Positions 30,461-39,241 of a stretch of DNA of 54,418 bases are shown in pieces; the first letter of the stretch is position 1; each line of letters starts with the position of its first letter. Made by a program: the position numbers and the translations under genes. The stretch is from positions 1 through 54,418 of the forward strand of contig JAIEQK010000246.1 in NCBI GenBank assembly GCA_019747795.1. Direction: 5' to 3'. The DNA comes from Gammaproteobacteria bacterium (GTDB taxonomy: Bacteria; Pseudomonadota; Gammaproteobacteria; Ga0077536). The notes below the pieces were generated by a model, which was not told the DNA's origin, did not search any database, and worked only from the letters and a program-made list of their open reading frames with translations.

Positions 30461-32118
30461 GCGCGTCTTCACCAACGGTCACGGCGCGCGAGGACATGCC
30501 GCTGCTACGGGTCGAGGGGCTCGCGATCCGCTTCGGCCAGGGTGAGGACGAGGTGCGCGCGGTGGACGGTCTCGACTTCGAGGTCGCGGCCGGCGAGACG
30601 GTGGTGCTGGTCGGCGAGTCCGGCAGCGGCAAGTCGGTGGCCTCGCTCGCCATTCCGCGGCTGCTGCCGGGTACCGCGCGCATCACGGCGGGACAGGTCT
30701 GGTTCGAGGGCGAGGACCTGCTCGCGTGTCCGGAAGCGCGCATGCGGGACGTGCGCGGCGCGCGCATCGGGCTCGTGTTCCAGGAGCCGCAGTCGTCGCT
30801 GAACCCGATCATGACGGTGGGCGACCAGGTGGGCGAGGTGCTGGTGCGCCACCAGGGCCTGCGCGGCGCCGCGCTGCGCGCGCGCGTCACCGAGCTCCTG
30901 GAGGCGGTCGGCATCGCCGAGGCCGCGCGACGGCTCGGTGACTATCCGCACCAGTTCTCCGGCGGCATGAAGCAGCGTGTGATGATCGCCATCGCGCTCG
31001 CTGGCGATCCGCGCTTGTTGATCGCCGACGAACCGACCACCGCGCTCGATGTCACGCTACAGGCCCAGGTATTGGAGTTGATGCGCGCCGAGCAGCGCCG
31101 GCGCGGCATGGGCATGCTGTTCATCACGCACGATCTCGCCGTGGCGCACCAGATCGCCGATCGCGTGCTGGTGATGCGCAAGGGGCGCATCGTCGAACAG
31201 GGTACGCGCGAGGCGTTCTACGCGGCGCCGCGTCACGAGTATTCCCAGCAGCTGTTCGCCGCCCTGCCGAGCTGGGAGAAGCGTCTGGCTGAAGGGCTGC
31301 GGCCGACGCCGAGCACGGACGCCGAGACCGTGCTCGAGGTCGAGAACCTGGTGGTGAGCTACCCGGTGCGGAGCGGCTTCCTGCGGCGCCTGACCGGCGC
31401 GGTGCGCGCGGTGGACGGCGTCTCGCTGACGATCGCGCGGGGCCGCACGCTGGCGGTGGTGGGCGAGTCCGGTTGCGGCAAGACCACCATGGGCAAGGGC
31501 ATCCTGCGCCTCGCGCCGCTGGCCGGTGGGCGCGTGAACTTCGAAGGTGTGGATCTCGCGAGCCTGGACGCGCGTGCGTTGCGGCGCGCTCGCGCGCGTC
31601 TGCAGGTGGTGTTCCAGGATCCCTTCGCTTCGATGAATCCGCGCATGGTGGTGGCCGACATCGTCAAGGAGGGCATGGACGCGCAGAACATCGGCACGCC
31701 GGCCGAGCGCGCGCGGCGCGTGGACGAACTGCTCGAGCAGGTGGGCCTCGAGGCGCGCCACGCGCGGCGCTATCCCCACGAGTTCTCCGGCGGACAGCGG
31801 CAGCGCATCTGTATCGCGCGCGCGCTGGCGGTGGAGCCGCGACTGCTGGTCTGTGACGAGCCGACCTCGGCGCTCGACGTATCGGTGCAGGCGCAGATTC
31901 TCGCGCTGCTGCGCGATCTGCAGCAGCGCCTGGGGCTCAGCTACCTGTTCGTCACGCACAACATCGGCGTGGTCGCCTACCTTGCCCATGAGGTCGCGGT
32001 GATGCGCGCCGGACGCATCGTCGAGCAGGGCCCGGTGGAGGAGGTCCTGCTGCGGCCGCGTCACGACTACACACGGCAGCTGCTGGCCGCCGTGCCGACC
32101 ATCGGCGCGCGCGCCTGA
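30457..32118 (+). CDS. ABC transporter ATPase with two fused nucleotide-binding domains (YejF/DppDF type)
   Basis: The 553-residue protein carries two complete ATPase halves. The first has Walker [12 protein letters not shown], signature [12 protein letters not shown] and Walker [13 protein letters not shown]. The second has [26 protein letters not shown] and [12 protein letters not shown]. Each half has the SxxxxFQEP or [11 protein letters not shown] loop of the peptide class. It overlaps the second permease by 4 bp. With the two permeases and the binding protein it makes a full importer, probably for peptides or peptide-like compounds. The fabI-adjacent position resembles the Npp/Yej-type operon of Pseudomonas. 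Confidence 0.95.
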   Translation: MSASSPTVTAREDMPLLRVEGLAIRFGQGEDEVRAVDGLDFEVAAGETVVLVGESGSGKSVASLAIPRLLPGTARITAGQVWFEGEDLLACPEARMRDVRGARIGLVFQEPQSSLNPIMTVGDQVGEVLVRHQGLRGAALRARVTELLEAVGIAEAARRLGDYPHQFSGGMKQRVMIAIALAGDPRLLIADEPTTALDVTLQAQVLELMRAEQRRRGMGMLFITHDLAVAHQIADRVLVMRKGRIVEQGTREAFYAAPRHEYSQQLFAALPSWEKRLAEGLRPTPSTDAETVLEVENLVVSYPVRSGFLRRLTGAVRAVDGVSLTIARGRTLAVVGESGCGKTTMGKGILRLAPLAGGRVNFEGVDLASLDARALRRARARLQVVFQDPFASMNPRMVVADIVKEGMDAQNIGTPAERARRVDELLEQVGLEARHARRYPHEFSGGQRQRICIARALAVEPRLLVCDEPTSALDVSVQAQILALLRDLQQRLGLSYLFVTHNIGVVAYLAHEVAVMRAGRIVEQGPVEEVLLRPRHDYTRQLLAAVPTIGARA

Positions 32119-32128
32119 GGCCGGCGCG

Positions 32129-33487
32129 ATGCGTCCGGGGGCCAGCACGGTCGGCGCTGAGCTGCGCGCGCTGATCGCGCTCGGCGCGCCGCTCATCCTC
32201 AACAGCCTGTTCAGCATCGGCGTCAGTCTCGGCGACACCATGATGGCCGCGCGTCTTGGGCCCACCCAGCTGGCCGGCGTCGCGCTCGGCAACGGTCTGT
32301 GGATCGCCGCCTTCCTGTTCGGCCTCGGCGTGGTGATGGCGCTCGGGCCGACGGTCGCGCAGCACTTCGGCGCCGGGCGGCTCGCGGAGATCGGTCCCGA
32401 TCTGCGCCAGGGCCTGTGGCTCGCGCTCGCCGTCGCGGCGCTGGTCGTGACCGCGCTGCGCCACATGGACCCGGTGTTCGCGCTGTTCGGCATCGCGCCG
32501 GAGGTGGCCACGCTCGCGCAAGGCTACCTCGATCACCTGTGCTGGGGCGTGCCGGCGGCCTTTGCCTACCACGCTTTCAAGCAGTTGCACGAAGGCATCG
32601 GCCGCACCATGCCGGTCATGGTGGTGATGGCGGTGGCGCTGCCGGTCAACGTGCTGCTGAACTACGGTTTCTTGTTTGGTCGACTCGGGCTGCCGGCGCT
32701 GGGCGCACCCGGTTGCGGGCTGGGCACGGGCATCACCTTCTGGCTGATGCTCGCCTTGCTCGCCGGACACGCGCGGCGCGCACTCGACCAGCGCGCGTTC
32801 GCGCTATGGACGCGCTTCGACTGGCCCGAGGCGGCGGTGCAGCGTCGACTGCTGGCCCTCGGCCTGCCCATCGGCCTGTCGCTGCTCCTGCAGTCCGGCT
32901 TGTTCACCGTGATCGCGCTTCTCATCGGCCGACTCGGCAGCCCGGCCGTCGCCGCGCACCAGGTGGCGCTGAACGTCTGCGGGCTGGTGTTCACCGTGCC
33001 GGCGGGGCTCGCCATGGCGCTCGCCGTGCGTGTCGGCCAGGCGGCGGGCAGGGGCGATACGCGCGCGGTGCGGCGCATCGGGGCGAGCGGCATCCTGCTG
33101 TGCGGCGCGTGCAGCGGCACGGCGGCGCTCGTCACGCTGCTCTGCGCGCAGCCCATCGTCGCGCTCTACACCCAGGATCGGCAGGTGATCGCGATCGCCT
33201 TGAGCCTGTTTCCGCTCGCGGCCGCGCTGCAGTTCGCCGACGGCGTGCAGGTCGCCACGGCCTTTGCGCTGCGCGGACTGAAGGACGCGCGGGTGCCGCT
33301 GCTGCTGAACGCGGCAACCTACTGGGGCGTGGGATTCACCCTGGCCTGGCTCGGCGCCCATCGACCGGCGGCCGCGGCCAGCGACATCTGGCTCGGCATC
33401 GTCGCCGCGCTATGGGTGGTCGCGGCGCTGCTCATCACGCGCTTCGCGCGCCTGACGGCGCGCATGCAGGCCGAAGCGGGCGCGTAG
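32129..33487 (+). CDS. MATE-family multidrug efflux transporter (NorM-like)
   Basis: The 452-residue membrane protein has 12 hydrophobic segments. Family signatures are APLILNSLFSIGVSLGDTMMAARLG at the start, GVALGNGLWIAAFLFGLGVVMALGPTVAQHFGAGR, and PIGLSLLLQSGLFTVIALLIGRLG at the start of the second half. MATE transporters expel cationic drugs or metabolites in exchange for Na+ or H+. It starts 10 bp after the ABC ATPase stop, so it may be the last gene of that operon. Confidence 0.92.
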   Translation: MRPGASTVGAELRALIALGAPLILNSLFSIGVSLGDTMMAARLGPTQLAGVALGNGLWIAAFLFGLGVVMALGPTVAQHFGAGRLAEIGPDLRQGLWLALAVAALVVTALRHMDPVFALFGIAPEVATLAQGYLDHLCWGVPAAFAYHAFKQLHEGIGRTMPVMVVMAVALPVNVLLNYGFLFGRLGLPALGAPGCGLGTGITFWLMLALLAGHARRALDQRAFALWTRFDWPEAAVQRRLLALGLPIGLSLLLQSGLFTVIALLIGRLGSPAVAAHQVALNVCGLVFTVPAGLAMALAVRVGQAAGRGDTRAVRRIGASGILLCGACSGTAALVTLLCAQPIVALYTQDRQVIAIALSLFPLAAALQFADGVQVATAFALRGLKDARVPLLLNAATYWGVGFTLAWLGAHRPAAAASDIWLGIVAALWVVAALLITRFARLTARMQAEAGA

Positions 33488-33505
33488 TGTGTATGCGCGC
33501 GAAGC

Positions 33506-33922
33506 TCAGCCGCCGGCGGTGAACTCGACGATCTGCACCTTGCGCGTGTCGAAGGCAACGTAGTCCTTGATCGCGTCCGCGATCGGCAGCGTGCGATCGT
33601 AGGACCAGGCCACCTCCGCGATACGCTGACCCGCGACCTCGGCGTCGAAGTACTCGGTGTCGCCCTTCAAGGGGCAATGGGTGGACTTGTCGAGCCGCAC
33701 GAGCTTGCCCATGTCGACGTCCTCGCGCGGGAAGTACAGCACCGGGTCGTAGACGTCGCGCGCCACCTCCTTCAGCTTGATGGCCCGCGTGCTGCTGGCC
33801 ACTTCGACGCCGGCGATGCTCGCGGTGACGCGATGGGCGGGGCGCGCGAGACGCATGAAGTGGCGCGGCTCGGCCGGGTTGTGGATCGCGTCGCGTACCA
33901 GGGTCAGGGGCGTGTCCTGCAT
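33506..33922 (-). CDS. DUF427 family protein
   Basis: The 138-residue protein has DUF427 signatures: HRVTASIAGVEVASSTRAIKLKE, DPVLYFPREDVDMGKLVRLDKSTHCPLKGDTEYFD with its Cys, and AWSYDRTLPIADAIKDYVAF. The fold is a small beta barrel of unknown role. ATG 33922 has GAGG 9 nt upstream, so the longer open frame to 33985 is not used. It lies downstream of the peroxiredoxin and gor on the same strand. Confidence 0.85.
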   Translation of the reverse strand: MQDTPLTLVRDAIHNPAEPRHFMRLARPAHRVTASIAGVEVASSTRAIKLKEVARDVYDPVLYFPREDVDMGKLVRLDKSTHCPLKGDTEYFDAEVAGQRIAEVAWSYDRTLPIADAIKDYVAFDTRKVQIVEFTAGG

Positions 33923-33998
33923 GGCGCCTACCTCGTCGTGGTTGGGGTTGAACGCGGACCGCGCGGCGCGGGCGACATTCGCCACCCGCGCCGCGCGT

Positions 33999-34526
33999 TC
34001 ATTTCTTCGGCACGCCCAGCGCCGCCAGGCGCGCGGCCATGTCGGCGCCCGCCTTGAGCGCGCTCACCTCCTTGTCGATGTAGGCGATCTTGCCCGCGGC
34101 ATCGATGTAGAAGGTCCAGCGCGAGGCGAAGCCCATCATGCCGAGCACGCCGTAGGCCTCCGCGGCCTGCTTGGTCGGGTCGGCCAGGACAGGAAAGTCG
34201 GCCTGGTTCGCCTCGGCGAACTTGCGGCTGGTCTCCGCGTCTTCGGTGCTCGCCATGAAGTAGGCGACGTCGAAGGTCTTCAGCACCTCGCCGCTCTCAC
34301 GGAGCGACTTGCACTGCGCGGTTCAGCCGCCGGTGAAGGCTTTCGGAAACCAGGCCAGCACCACGGTCTTGCCGCGGTAGTCGGCCAGGCGGTGGACCTT
34401 GCCGTCCGAGCCCGTCAGCGCGAAATCGGGCGCGCTGTCGCCGACCTTCAGATCGGCAGCCTGCGCCAGTCCGCACAGCGTGCCGAGGCCGAGGCCCAGC
34501 AGCAGGCGGCGTAGAGTCTTGTTCAT
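33999..34526 (-). CDS. Exported peroxiredoxin with in-frame UGA at the peroxidatic Cys: probable selenoprotein
   Basis: Read through the UGA at 34325-34323, this is one 175-residue peroxiredoxin without a frameshift. It has a signal peptide ([23 protein letters not shown]), the thioredoxin-fold start ([19 protein letters not shown]), and the catalytic segment [20 protein letters not shown]. Sec68 takes the peroxidatic place of PxxxTxxC, Cys72 is a possible resolving residue, and ASRWTFYID supplies the conserved Arg. The C-terminal 95 residues are intact. A hairpin that fits the bacterial SECIS rules lies just downstream (34290-34308). The ATG has GGGAG 7 nt upstream. It lies 64 bp after gor. 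A sequencing error or Cys-to-stop mutation is the alternative, but the intact frame on both sides speaks against decay. Confidence 0.88.
34290..34308 (-). promoter_or_regulatory. Putative bacterial SECIS hairpin
   Basis: On the minus strand GTCGCTC and GAGCGGC form a 7-bp stem (one U-G pair) around the loop CGTGA. The stem begins 14 nt after the UGA and the loop begins 21 nt after it. A G is the second base of the loop. The published consensus asks for a loop 16-37 nt from the UGA with G in one of its first two places, which is met. It lies inside the coding sequence. Confidence 0.75.
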
Positions 34527-34590
34527 GAGCACGCTCCCGAGTGAATCAACAGTGTCTTCGCTTACGCGCCGCGGCGGCGGCCGGATTGCC

Positions 34591-35943
34591 TCACGCCACA
34601 GGTTCGCGCATGGTCACCCATTCCTCGGCCGAGGTCGGGTGGATGCCGATGGTGCGGTCGAACATCGCCTTGGTCGCGCCGGCCTTGATGGCCACGGCCA
34701 GGCCCTGGATGGACTCGCCCGCATCGGGTCCCACCATGTGCGCGCCGACCACGCGATCGCTGGCCTTGTCGACCACCAGCTTCATGAGAGTCTTCTCCTT
34801 GCTGCCGGACAGCGTGTGCTTGAGCGGCGTGAAGGTAGAGCGAAAGATCACCAACTCGCCGAACTTCTCCCGCGCCTGGGCCTCGGTGTAGCCGACGGTC
34901 GCCAGGTTGGGATGACTGAACACCGCGCTCGGCACGTACTCGTAGTCCACCGGCCGTTCGTGATCGCGATACAGGTGCCACGCAAGCGCCATGCCTTCGG
35001 CGAGCGCCACGGGCGTGAGATTGATGCGGTCGGTGACGTCACCGATGGCATAGATCGACGGCACGCTGCTGCGGTAATTGCCGTCGACCTCGATGGCGCC
35101 GGCGTCGTTCATCTGCACGCCCAGCGCTTCCAGTCCGAGATTCGCCGAGTTCGGCCGCCGCCCGGTGGCGTAGAGCACGAGGTCGGTGTCCAGCGTGCTG
35201 CCGTGGGCCAGGTGCACGCGCAGCGCCTCGCCGTGGCGCTCGATGCGCGCAATGTCGGTGTCGAAGCGCAGGTCGACGCCCTTCTTGCGCATCTCCTCGG
35301 CCAGGAACCTGCGGCAGTCGTCGTCGAAGCCGCGCAGGAACAGCGGACCGCGGTAGAGCTGGATCGTCTCGCTGCCGAGGCCGTTGAAGATGCCGGCGAA
35401 CTCGACCGCGATGTAGCCGCCGCCGACCACCACCGCGCGGCGCGGCAGGCGTTCGAGGAAGAATACTTCGTTGGACGTCACAGCGAGTTCGCTGCCGGGA
35501 AACTGGGGCACGTAGGGCCAGCCGCCGGTCGCGACCAGGATGCGCTCGGTGGTGTAGTCCCGGCCGTCGACGCGCACGGTGTGCGCATCGACGACGGTCG
35601 CGCGGCCGCGCAGCACCGTGGCGCCGGCGTTGTCCATGAGCCGCTGGTAGATGCCGTTCAGCCGCTCGATTTCCTCGTTCTTGTTCGCGACCAGGGTCGG
35701 CCAATCGAAGCTGCCGGGCGTGTGGGTCCAGCCGAAGCCGACCGCGTCGTGCACTTCTTCCGCGACGTGCGCGGCGTAGGCGAAGAGCTTCTTCGGCACG
35801 CAGCCCACGTTCACGCAGGTGCCGCCCATGTAGCGCTCTTCAGCCATCGCGACCCGCGCGCCGAAGCTCGCGGCCATGCGTCCGGCGCGCACGCCGCCCG
35901 AGCCGCCGCCGATGATGAAGAGATCGTACTGATATGCGGACAT
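34591..35943 (-). CDS. gor: Glutathione-disulfide reductase
   Basis: The 450-residue flavoenzyme reduces GSSG with NADPH in the cytoplasm. Features in order are the FAD site ([19 protein letters not shown]), the redox-active CVNVGC motif ([13 protein letters not shown]), the NADPH site [20 protein letters not shown], the second FAD segment [10 protein letters not shown], and the C-terminal catalytic His in [17 protein letters not shown] lies 6 nt before ATG 35943; the frame is open to 36009. The UGA-containing peroxiredoxin follows 64 bp later on the same strand, so they probably share a transcript. The gene is divergent from HMG-CoA lyase. Confidence 0.95.
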   Translation of the reverse strand: MSAYQYDLFIIGGGSGGVRAGRMAASFGARVAMAEERYMGGTCVNVGCVPKKLFAYAAHVAEEVHDAVGFGWTHTPGSFDWPTLVANKNEEIERLNGIYQRLMDNAGATVLRGRATVVDAHTVRVDGRDYTTERILVATGGWPYVPQFPGSELAVTSNEVFFLERLPRRAVVVGGGYIAVEFAGIFNGLGSETIQLYRGPLFLRGFDDDCRRFLAEEMRKKGVDLRFDTDIARIERHGEALRVHLAHGSTLDTDLVLYATGRRPNSANLGLEALGVQMNDAGAIEVDGNYRSSVPSIYAIGDVTDRINLTPVALAEGMALAWHLYRDHERPVDYEYVPSAVFSHPNLATVGYTEAQAREKFGELVIFRSTFTPLKHTLSGSKEKTLMKLVVDKASDRVVGAHMVGPDAGESIQGLAVAIKAGATKAMFDRTIGIHPTSAEEWVTMREPVA

Positions 35944-36047
35944 GACAACTCCTGACCTGGACAGCGTCGCTAGTATAGTGGCTCGTGTGAGCGCGGCGGC
36001 GGCGCGCATTGGCTACAATCGGCGCGAACAGGCCAGGGGAGCGCAGC

Positions 36048-36956
36048 ATGGGCGAACAGGTGGAAATCGTCGACGTCGGTCCGCGGGACGGGCTGCAGGC
36101 GCAGCCCAAGTTGCTGTCCACGGCGGACAAGCTCGAACTCATCGCTCGCCTGGTGGACGCCGGTGTCAAGCGCCTCGAAGTGGCGAGCTTCGTCAATCCG
36201 AAGCGTGTGCCGGCGATGGCCGACGCGGACGCGGTGCTCGCCGGTCTGCCCCGCCGCGAAGGGGTGAAGTACATCGGCCTGGTGCTGAACGAGCAGGGGC
36301 TCGAGCGCGCGCTCGCGACCTCCGTCTCGCAGTTGAACTGCGCGGCGGTCACCACCGACAGTTTCTGCCTGCGCAACCAGGGGCGCCCGGCGGCCGAGAT
36401 GCTGGACGTGATCGCGCTGATGGCGCGGCGCGCGCGGGATGCCGGCCGCTTCTTCGGCGTGACCATCGCCGCGAGCTTCGGCTGTCCCTTCGAAGGCGAG
36501 GTCGCGCCCGCGACCGTCGTCGGCATCGCGCAGCGCCTGCACGACATGGGCGTGGACGAGATCGCGCTCGCCGACACCATCGGCGTCGCCGTGCCGTCGG
36601 ATGTCACGCGCCTGGTCGAACTGGTACGGCCGCGTATCGGCGCGACGCCCCTGCGCGTGCACTTCCACAACACCCGCGGCACCGGCATCGCCAACGTCTA
36701 CGCCGCGGTCCAGGCCGGCGTGCGCATCGTCGACGCGAGCTGCGGCGGCGTCGGCGGCTGCCCGTTCGCGCCCGGCGCCACTGGCAATGTCGGTACCGAG
36801 GACGTGCTCTACCTGCTGCATCGCATGGGCTACGACACCGGCGTGGACGTGGAGAAGATCATCGCCACCGCCAAGTGGCTGGAAGGTCCGCTGGCCGCGC
36901 CGATGCAGGCCGCGGTGTCCCGCGCGGGGCTCTTTCCCAAGCCGCGCGCGGCCTGA
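36048..36956 (+). CDS. Hydroxymethylglutaryl-CoA lyase
   Basis: The 302-residue TIM-barrel enzyme splits HMG-CoA into acetyl-CoA and acetoacetate, the last step of leucine breakdown. Signatures are DVGPRDGLQ with the catalytic Arg, FVNPKRVPAM, the metal-binding VHFHNTRGTGIAN and the C-terminal GGVGGCPFAPGATGN with the catalytic Cys. GGGGAG lies 7 nt before ATG 36048. The other leucine catabolism genes are not nearby. An EamA transporter follows 27 bp later. Confidence 0.93.
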   Translation: MGEQVEIVDVGPRDGLQAQPKLLSTADKLELIARLVDAGVKRLEVASFVNPKRVPAMADADAVLAGLPRREGVKYIGLVLNEQGLERALATSVSQLNCAAVTTDSFCLRNQGRPAAEMLDVIALMARRARDAGRFFGVTIAASFGCPFEGEVAPATVVGIAQRLHDMGVDEIALADTIGVAVPSDVTRLVELVRPRIGATPLRVHFHNTRGTGIANVYAAVQAGVRIVDASCGGVGGCPFAPGATGNVGTEDVLYLLHRMGYDTGVDVEKIIATAKWLEGPLAAPMQAAVSRAGLFPKPRAA

Positions 36957-36983
36957 AGCCGCCGACCCGCGGCGGCTGCGGCG

Positions 36984-37913
36984 ATGCCCTCGGGCCTGGC
37001 CCGCCTGTGGCAGCGCCACGGCGACGTCCTGCTGGTGGTGCTCGGCGCCCTGCTGGTCTCGGGCAAGGGCATCATCGCCAAGCTGCTTTATCGCGACGGT
37101 ATCGCCGTCGAGCCCATCCTGCTGCTGCGCGCCTGGTTCTCACTGCCCCTGGTGTGGGCCTGGAGCCTGTGGCGGGTCGGCTGGCGTCCGCTGCTGGCGA
37201 CGCCCTCGGCGCTGCTGGGTCTCGCCATGCTCGCGGGTTTCGCCAGCCACTACGCCGGGGCGTGGATGAACTTCGTCGCGCTCACCATGATCGACGCGAG
37301 CCTCGAACGGGTGCTGCTGTTCACCTACCCGGCGATGGTCGTGCTGGGCCGGGCGCTGATGACCCGGCGCTGGCCCTCGGGCCGGGTGCTCGCCGCCTGC
37401 GCGCTGACCTACGTCGGCGTGGCCTGCGCGGTCGGCGGGCTGGAGGCGGGGCTGTGGCGCGCCAATGCGCTCGGCGCGGCGCTGGTGCTGGGCTCGGCGG
37501 CGCTGTTCGCCTATTACCTGATCGCGAACGAGCGGGTGGCGGTGAGCCTCGGCAGCGTGCCCTTCATCGTCTATGCGAGCAGCGCCGCCGCGCTGGCGCT
37601 GACCGTCCACGCGCTGCTGGTGGACGAGCGGGGACTGCTGGAACTGGTACGCATGCCGCGCCACGACCTCGGCCTCATCCTGCTCATGACCGCGCTCACC
37701 AACGTCCTGCCGCTGTTCCTGTTCTCGGCCAGCATCCGTCGTATCGGCGCGCAGCGCGCCGCGCTGGTCAGCACCATCGGCCCGCCGGCCACGCTCTCGC
37801 TGGCGGCGCTGGTGCTGGGCGAGACCCTGGCGCCGGTGCAGATGCTGGGCGCGGGCCTCATCCTGGCCGGTATCGTGGTGCTGGAGAGCCGACGGCCCGT
37901 CGCCGCCGGGTGA
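36984..37913 (+). CDS. EamA/DMT-family transporter
   Basis: The 309-residue membrane protein has ten hydrophobic segments in two EamA repeats: the first around LLVVLGALLVSGKGIIAKLLY, the second around NALGAALVLGSAALFAYYLIANERVA, ending LAALVLGETLAPVQMLGAGLILAGIVVLE. DMT transporters export amino acids, metabolites or drugs. The substrate is unknown. It follows HMG-CoA lyase by 27 bp and converges on lpxD. Confidence 0.88.
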   Translation: MPSGLARLWQRHGDVLLVVLGALLVSGKGIIAKLLYRDGIAVEPILLLRAWFSLPLVWAWSLWRVGWRPLLATPSALLGLAMLAGFASHYAGAWMNFVALTMIDASLERVLLFTYPAMVVLGRALMTRRWPSGRVLAACALTYVGVACAVGGLEAGLWRANALGAALVLGSAALFAYYLIANERVAVSLGSVPFIVYASSAAALALTVHALLVDERGLLELVRMPRHDLGLILLMTALTNVLPLFLFSASIRRIGAQRAALVSTIGPPATLSLAALVLGETLAPVQMLGAGLILAGIVVLESRRPVAAG

Positions 37914-37928
37914 GGGCAGGCGCGGGCC

Positions 37929-38927
37929 TCAGGACAGGCCCTGGTAGAGCCTGGCCATGGCCTTGCGCCACAGCCGCGCGGGCTTGAGCGGCATGCCGGC
38001 GTAGACGCCGGGCTCGCGGATGTCCTTGGTGATGCCGCCCTTGCCGAGCACGGTGACATCGTCCGCGACCGTCACGTGCCCCACCGTGCCGACCTGGCCG
38101 GCCAGGGTCACGCGGTTGCCGAGCCGGGTGCTGCCGGACACGCCGACCTGGGACACGATCACGCAGTTCTCGCCGGTCACCACGTTGTGCGCGAGCATCA
38201 CTAGGTTGTCGATCTTGGTGCCGCGGCCGATGCGGGTCTCGCTGAAGCGTGCCCGGTCGATGGTGGAATTGGCGCCCACCTCGACGTCGTCCTCCAGCAC
38301 CACGCGGCCGAGCTGCGGGATCTTGAAGTGCCGCCCCTCGTGCTGCACGAAGCCGAAACCGTCGCCGCCGATGGACACCCCGGGCTGCAGGATCACCCGC
38401 TCGCCGAGCACGGTGTCCTCGCGCAGCGTGCAGTTGGGGTAGATGATGCAGTCGGCGCCGATCTCGACCCGGTCCATGATGACGACGTTGGGAAAGATCT
38501 TGCAGCGCGGCCCGATGCGCACATGCTGTCCTATCACGACATGCGGGCCGATATAGCTGTCATCGCCGAGCGCCGAACTGATGCCGACGATGGCGCTGGG
38601 ATGGACGCCGCGGGTGTCACCCAGCTGGCTGGGCGCGAAGCGCGCCGCGATGCGCGCCATCATGTATTCCGGCTCCGCGTGGAACAGGTTCGCCTTGCCG
38701 GGCACCGGCTTGCCCGGACGCGTGACGAAGGCCGGTATGCGCGAAGCCGCCGCCAGGTCGAGATACTTGTCCTGGGCAACGAAGGACAGCCGGGCGGGCA
38801 GGTCGTCGGACAGGCCGCACACGCCTTCGATCTCGAGGGCGGGGTCGCTGTCGAGGTCGAGTTCGAATTCCCGGGCAAGGCGCCCCAGGGGCAGGGACAG
38901 GATGGGTGTGCTGAACTGCTGGGACAT
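37929..38927 (-). CDS. lpxD: UDP-3-O-acylglucosamine N-acyltransferase
   Basis: LpxD adds the second acyl chain in lipid A synthesis. The 332-residue protein has the N-terminal uridine-binding domain and a left-handed beta helix of hexapeptide repeats (IGPHVVIGQHVRIGPRCKIFPNVVI and similar). GDGFGFV and the catalytic His segment LVMLAHNVVTGENC are clear. GAGG lies 6 nt before ATG 38927. It stands alone, away from the usual bamA-skp-lpxD-fabZ-lpxA run, so it may be an extra copy or a relocated one. Confidence 0.9.
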   Translation of the reverse strand: MSQQFSTPILSLPLGRLAREFELDLDSDPALEIEGVCGLSDDLPARLSFVAQDKYLDLAAASRIPAFVTRPGKPVPGKANLFHAEPEYMMARIAARFAPSQLGDTRGVHPSAIVGISSALGDDSYIGPHVVIGQHVRIGPRCKIFPNVVIMDRVEIGADCIIYPNCTLREDTVLGERVILQPGVSIGGDGFGFVQHEGRHFKIPQLGRVVLEDDVEVGANSTIDRARFSETRIGRGTKIDNLVMLAHNVVTGENCVIVSQVGVSGSTRLGNRVTLAGQVGTVGHVTVADDVTVLGKGGITKDIREPGVYAGMPLKPARLWRKAMARLYQGLS

Positions 38928-39241
38928 GAATTCCTCGACGGGCGGGCCGACGCTGCCAGGGGGCAAGTCTACAAGAGCGGGCCGCGCCTGCGCTCGGGCC
39001 AGCGCCTGGCGCGCGCGGCGGGCAGCGTTACAAAACTTGTGTTAATTCCCTCGAGCTGTGCGCCGCTCGACACGGCAAACTGCCGGCACTCGACTAGGCT
39101 TGCCGCGCCGGCTTGGGACAGCCCCTTGTCCCCGACCTGAGACAAAACTTTAGGTTGTAGGGGGTATTCCAATAACTTTCATTGAGTTATATTATTTTCC
39201 AATAAATAACATTAGCTCTGTCATTCAGCCCGTTTCCAAGC
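38928..39241. promoter_or_regulatory. AT-rich divergent region upstream of the lytic transglycosylase
   Basis: This 314-bp gap between lpxD and the transglycosylase has no gene. Its last 90 bp (about 39140-39230) are sharply AT-rich in an otherwise GC-rich window. Candidate -10 hexamers TATATT (39188-39193) and TATTAT (39190-39195) are seen; TTCCAA lies 17 bp before the latter. It probably holds the promoter for the plus-strand gene. Confidence 0.5.

Noticed and set aside
33999-34526. Peroxiredoxin as two separate genes or a pseudogene
   Set aside because: Both halves are in one frame, only the catalytic codon is a stop, the conserved residues after it are intact, and a SECIS-like stem follows. 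The second half also lacks its own ribosome site at 34286.
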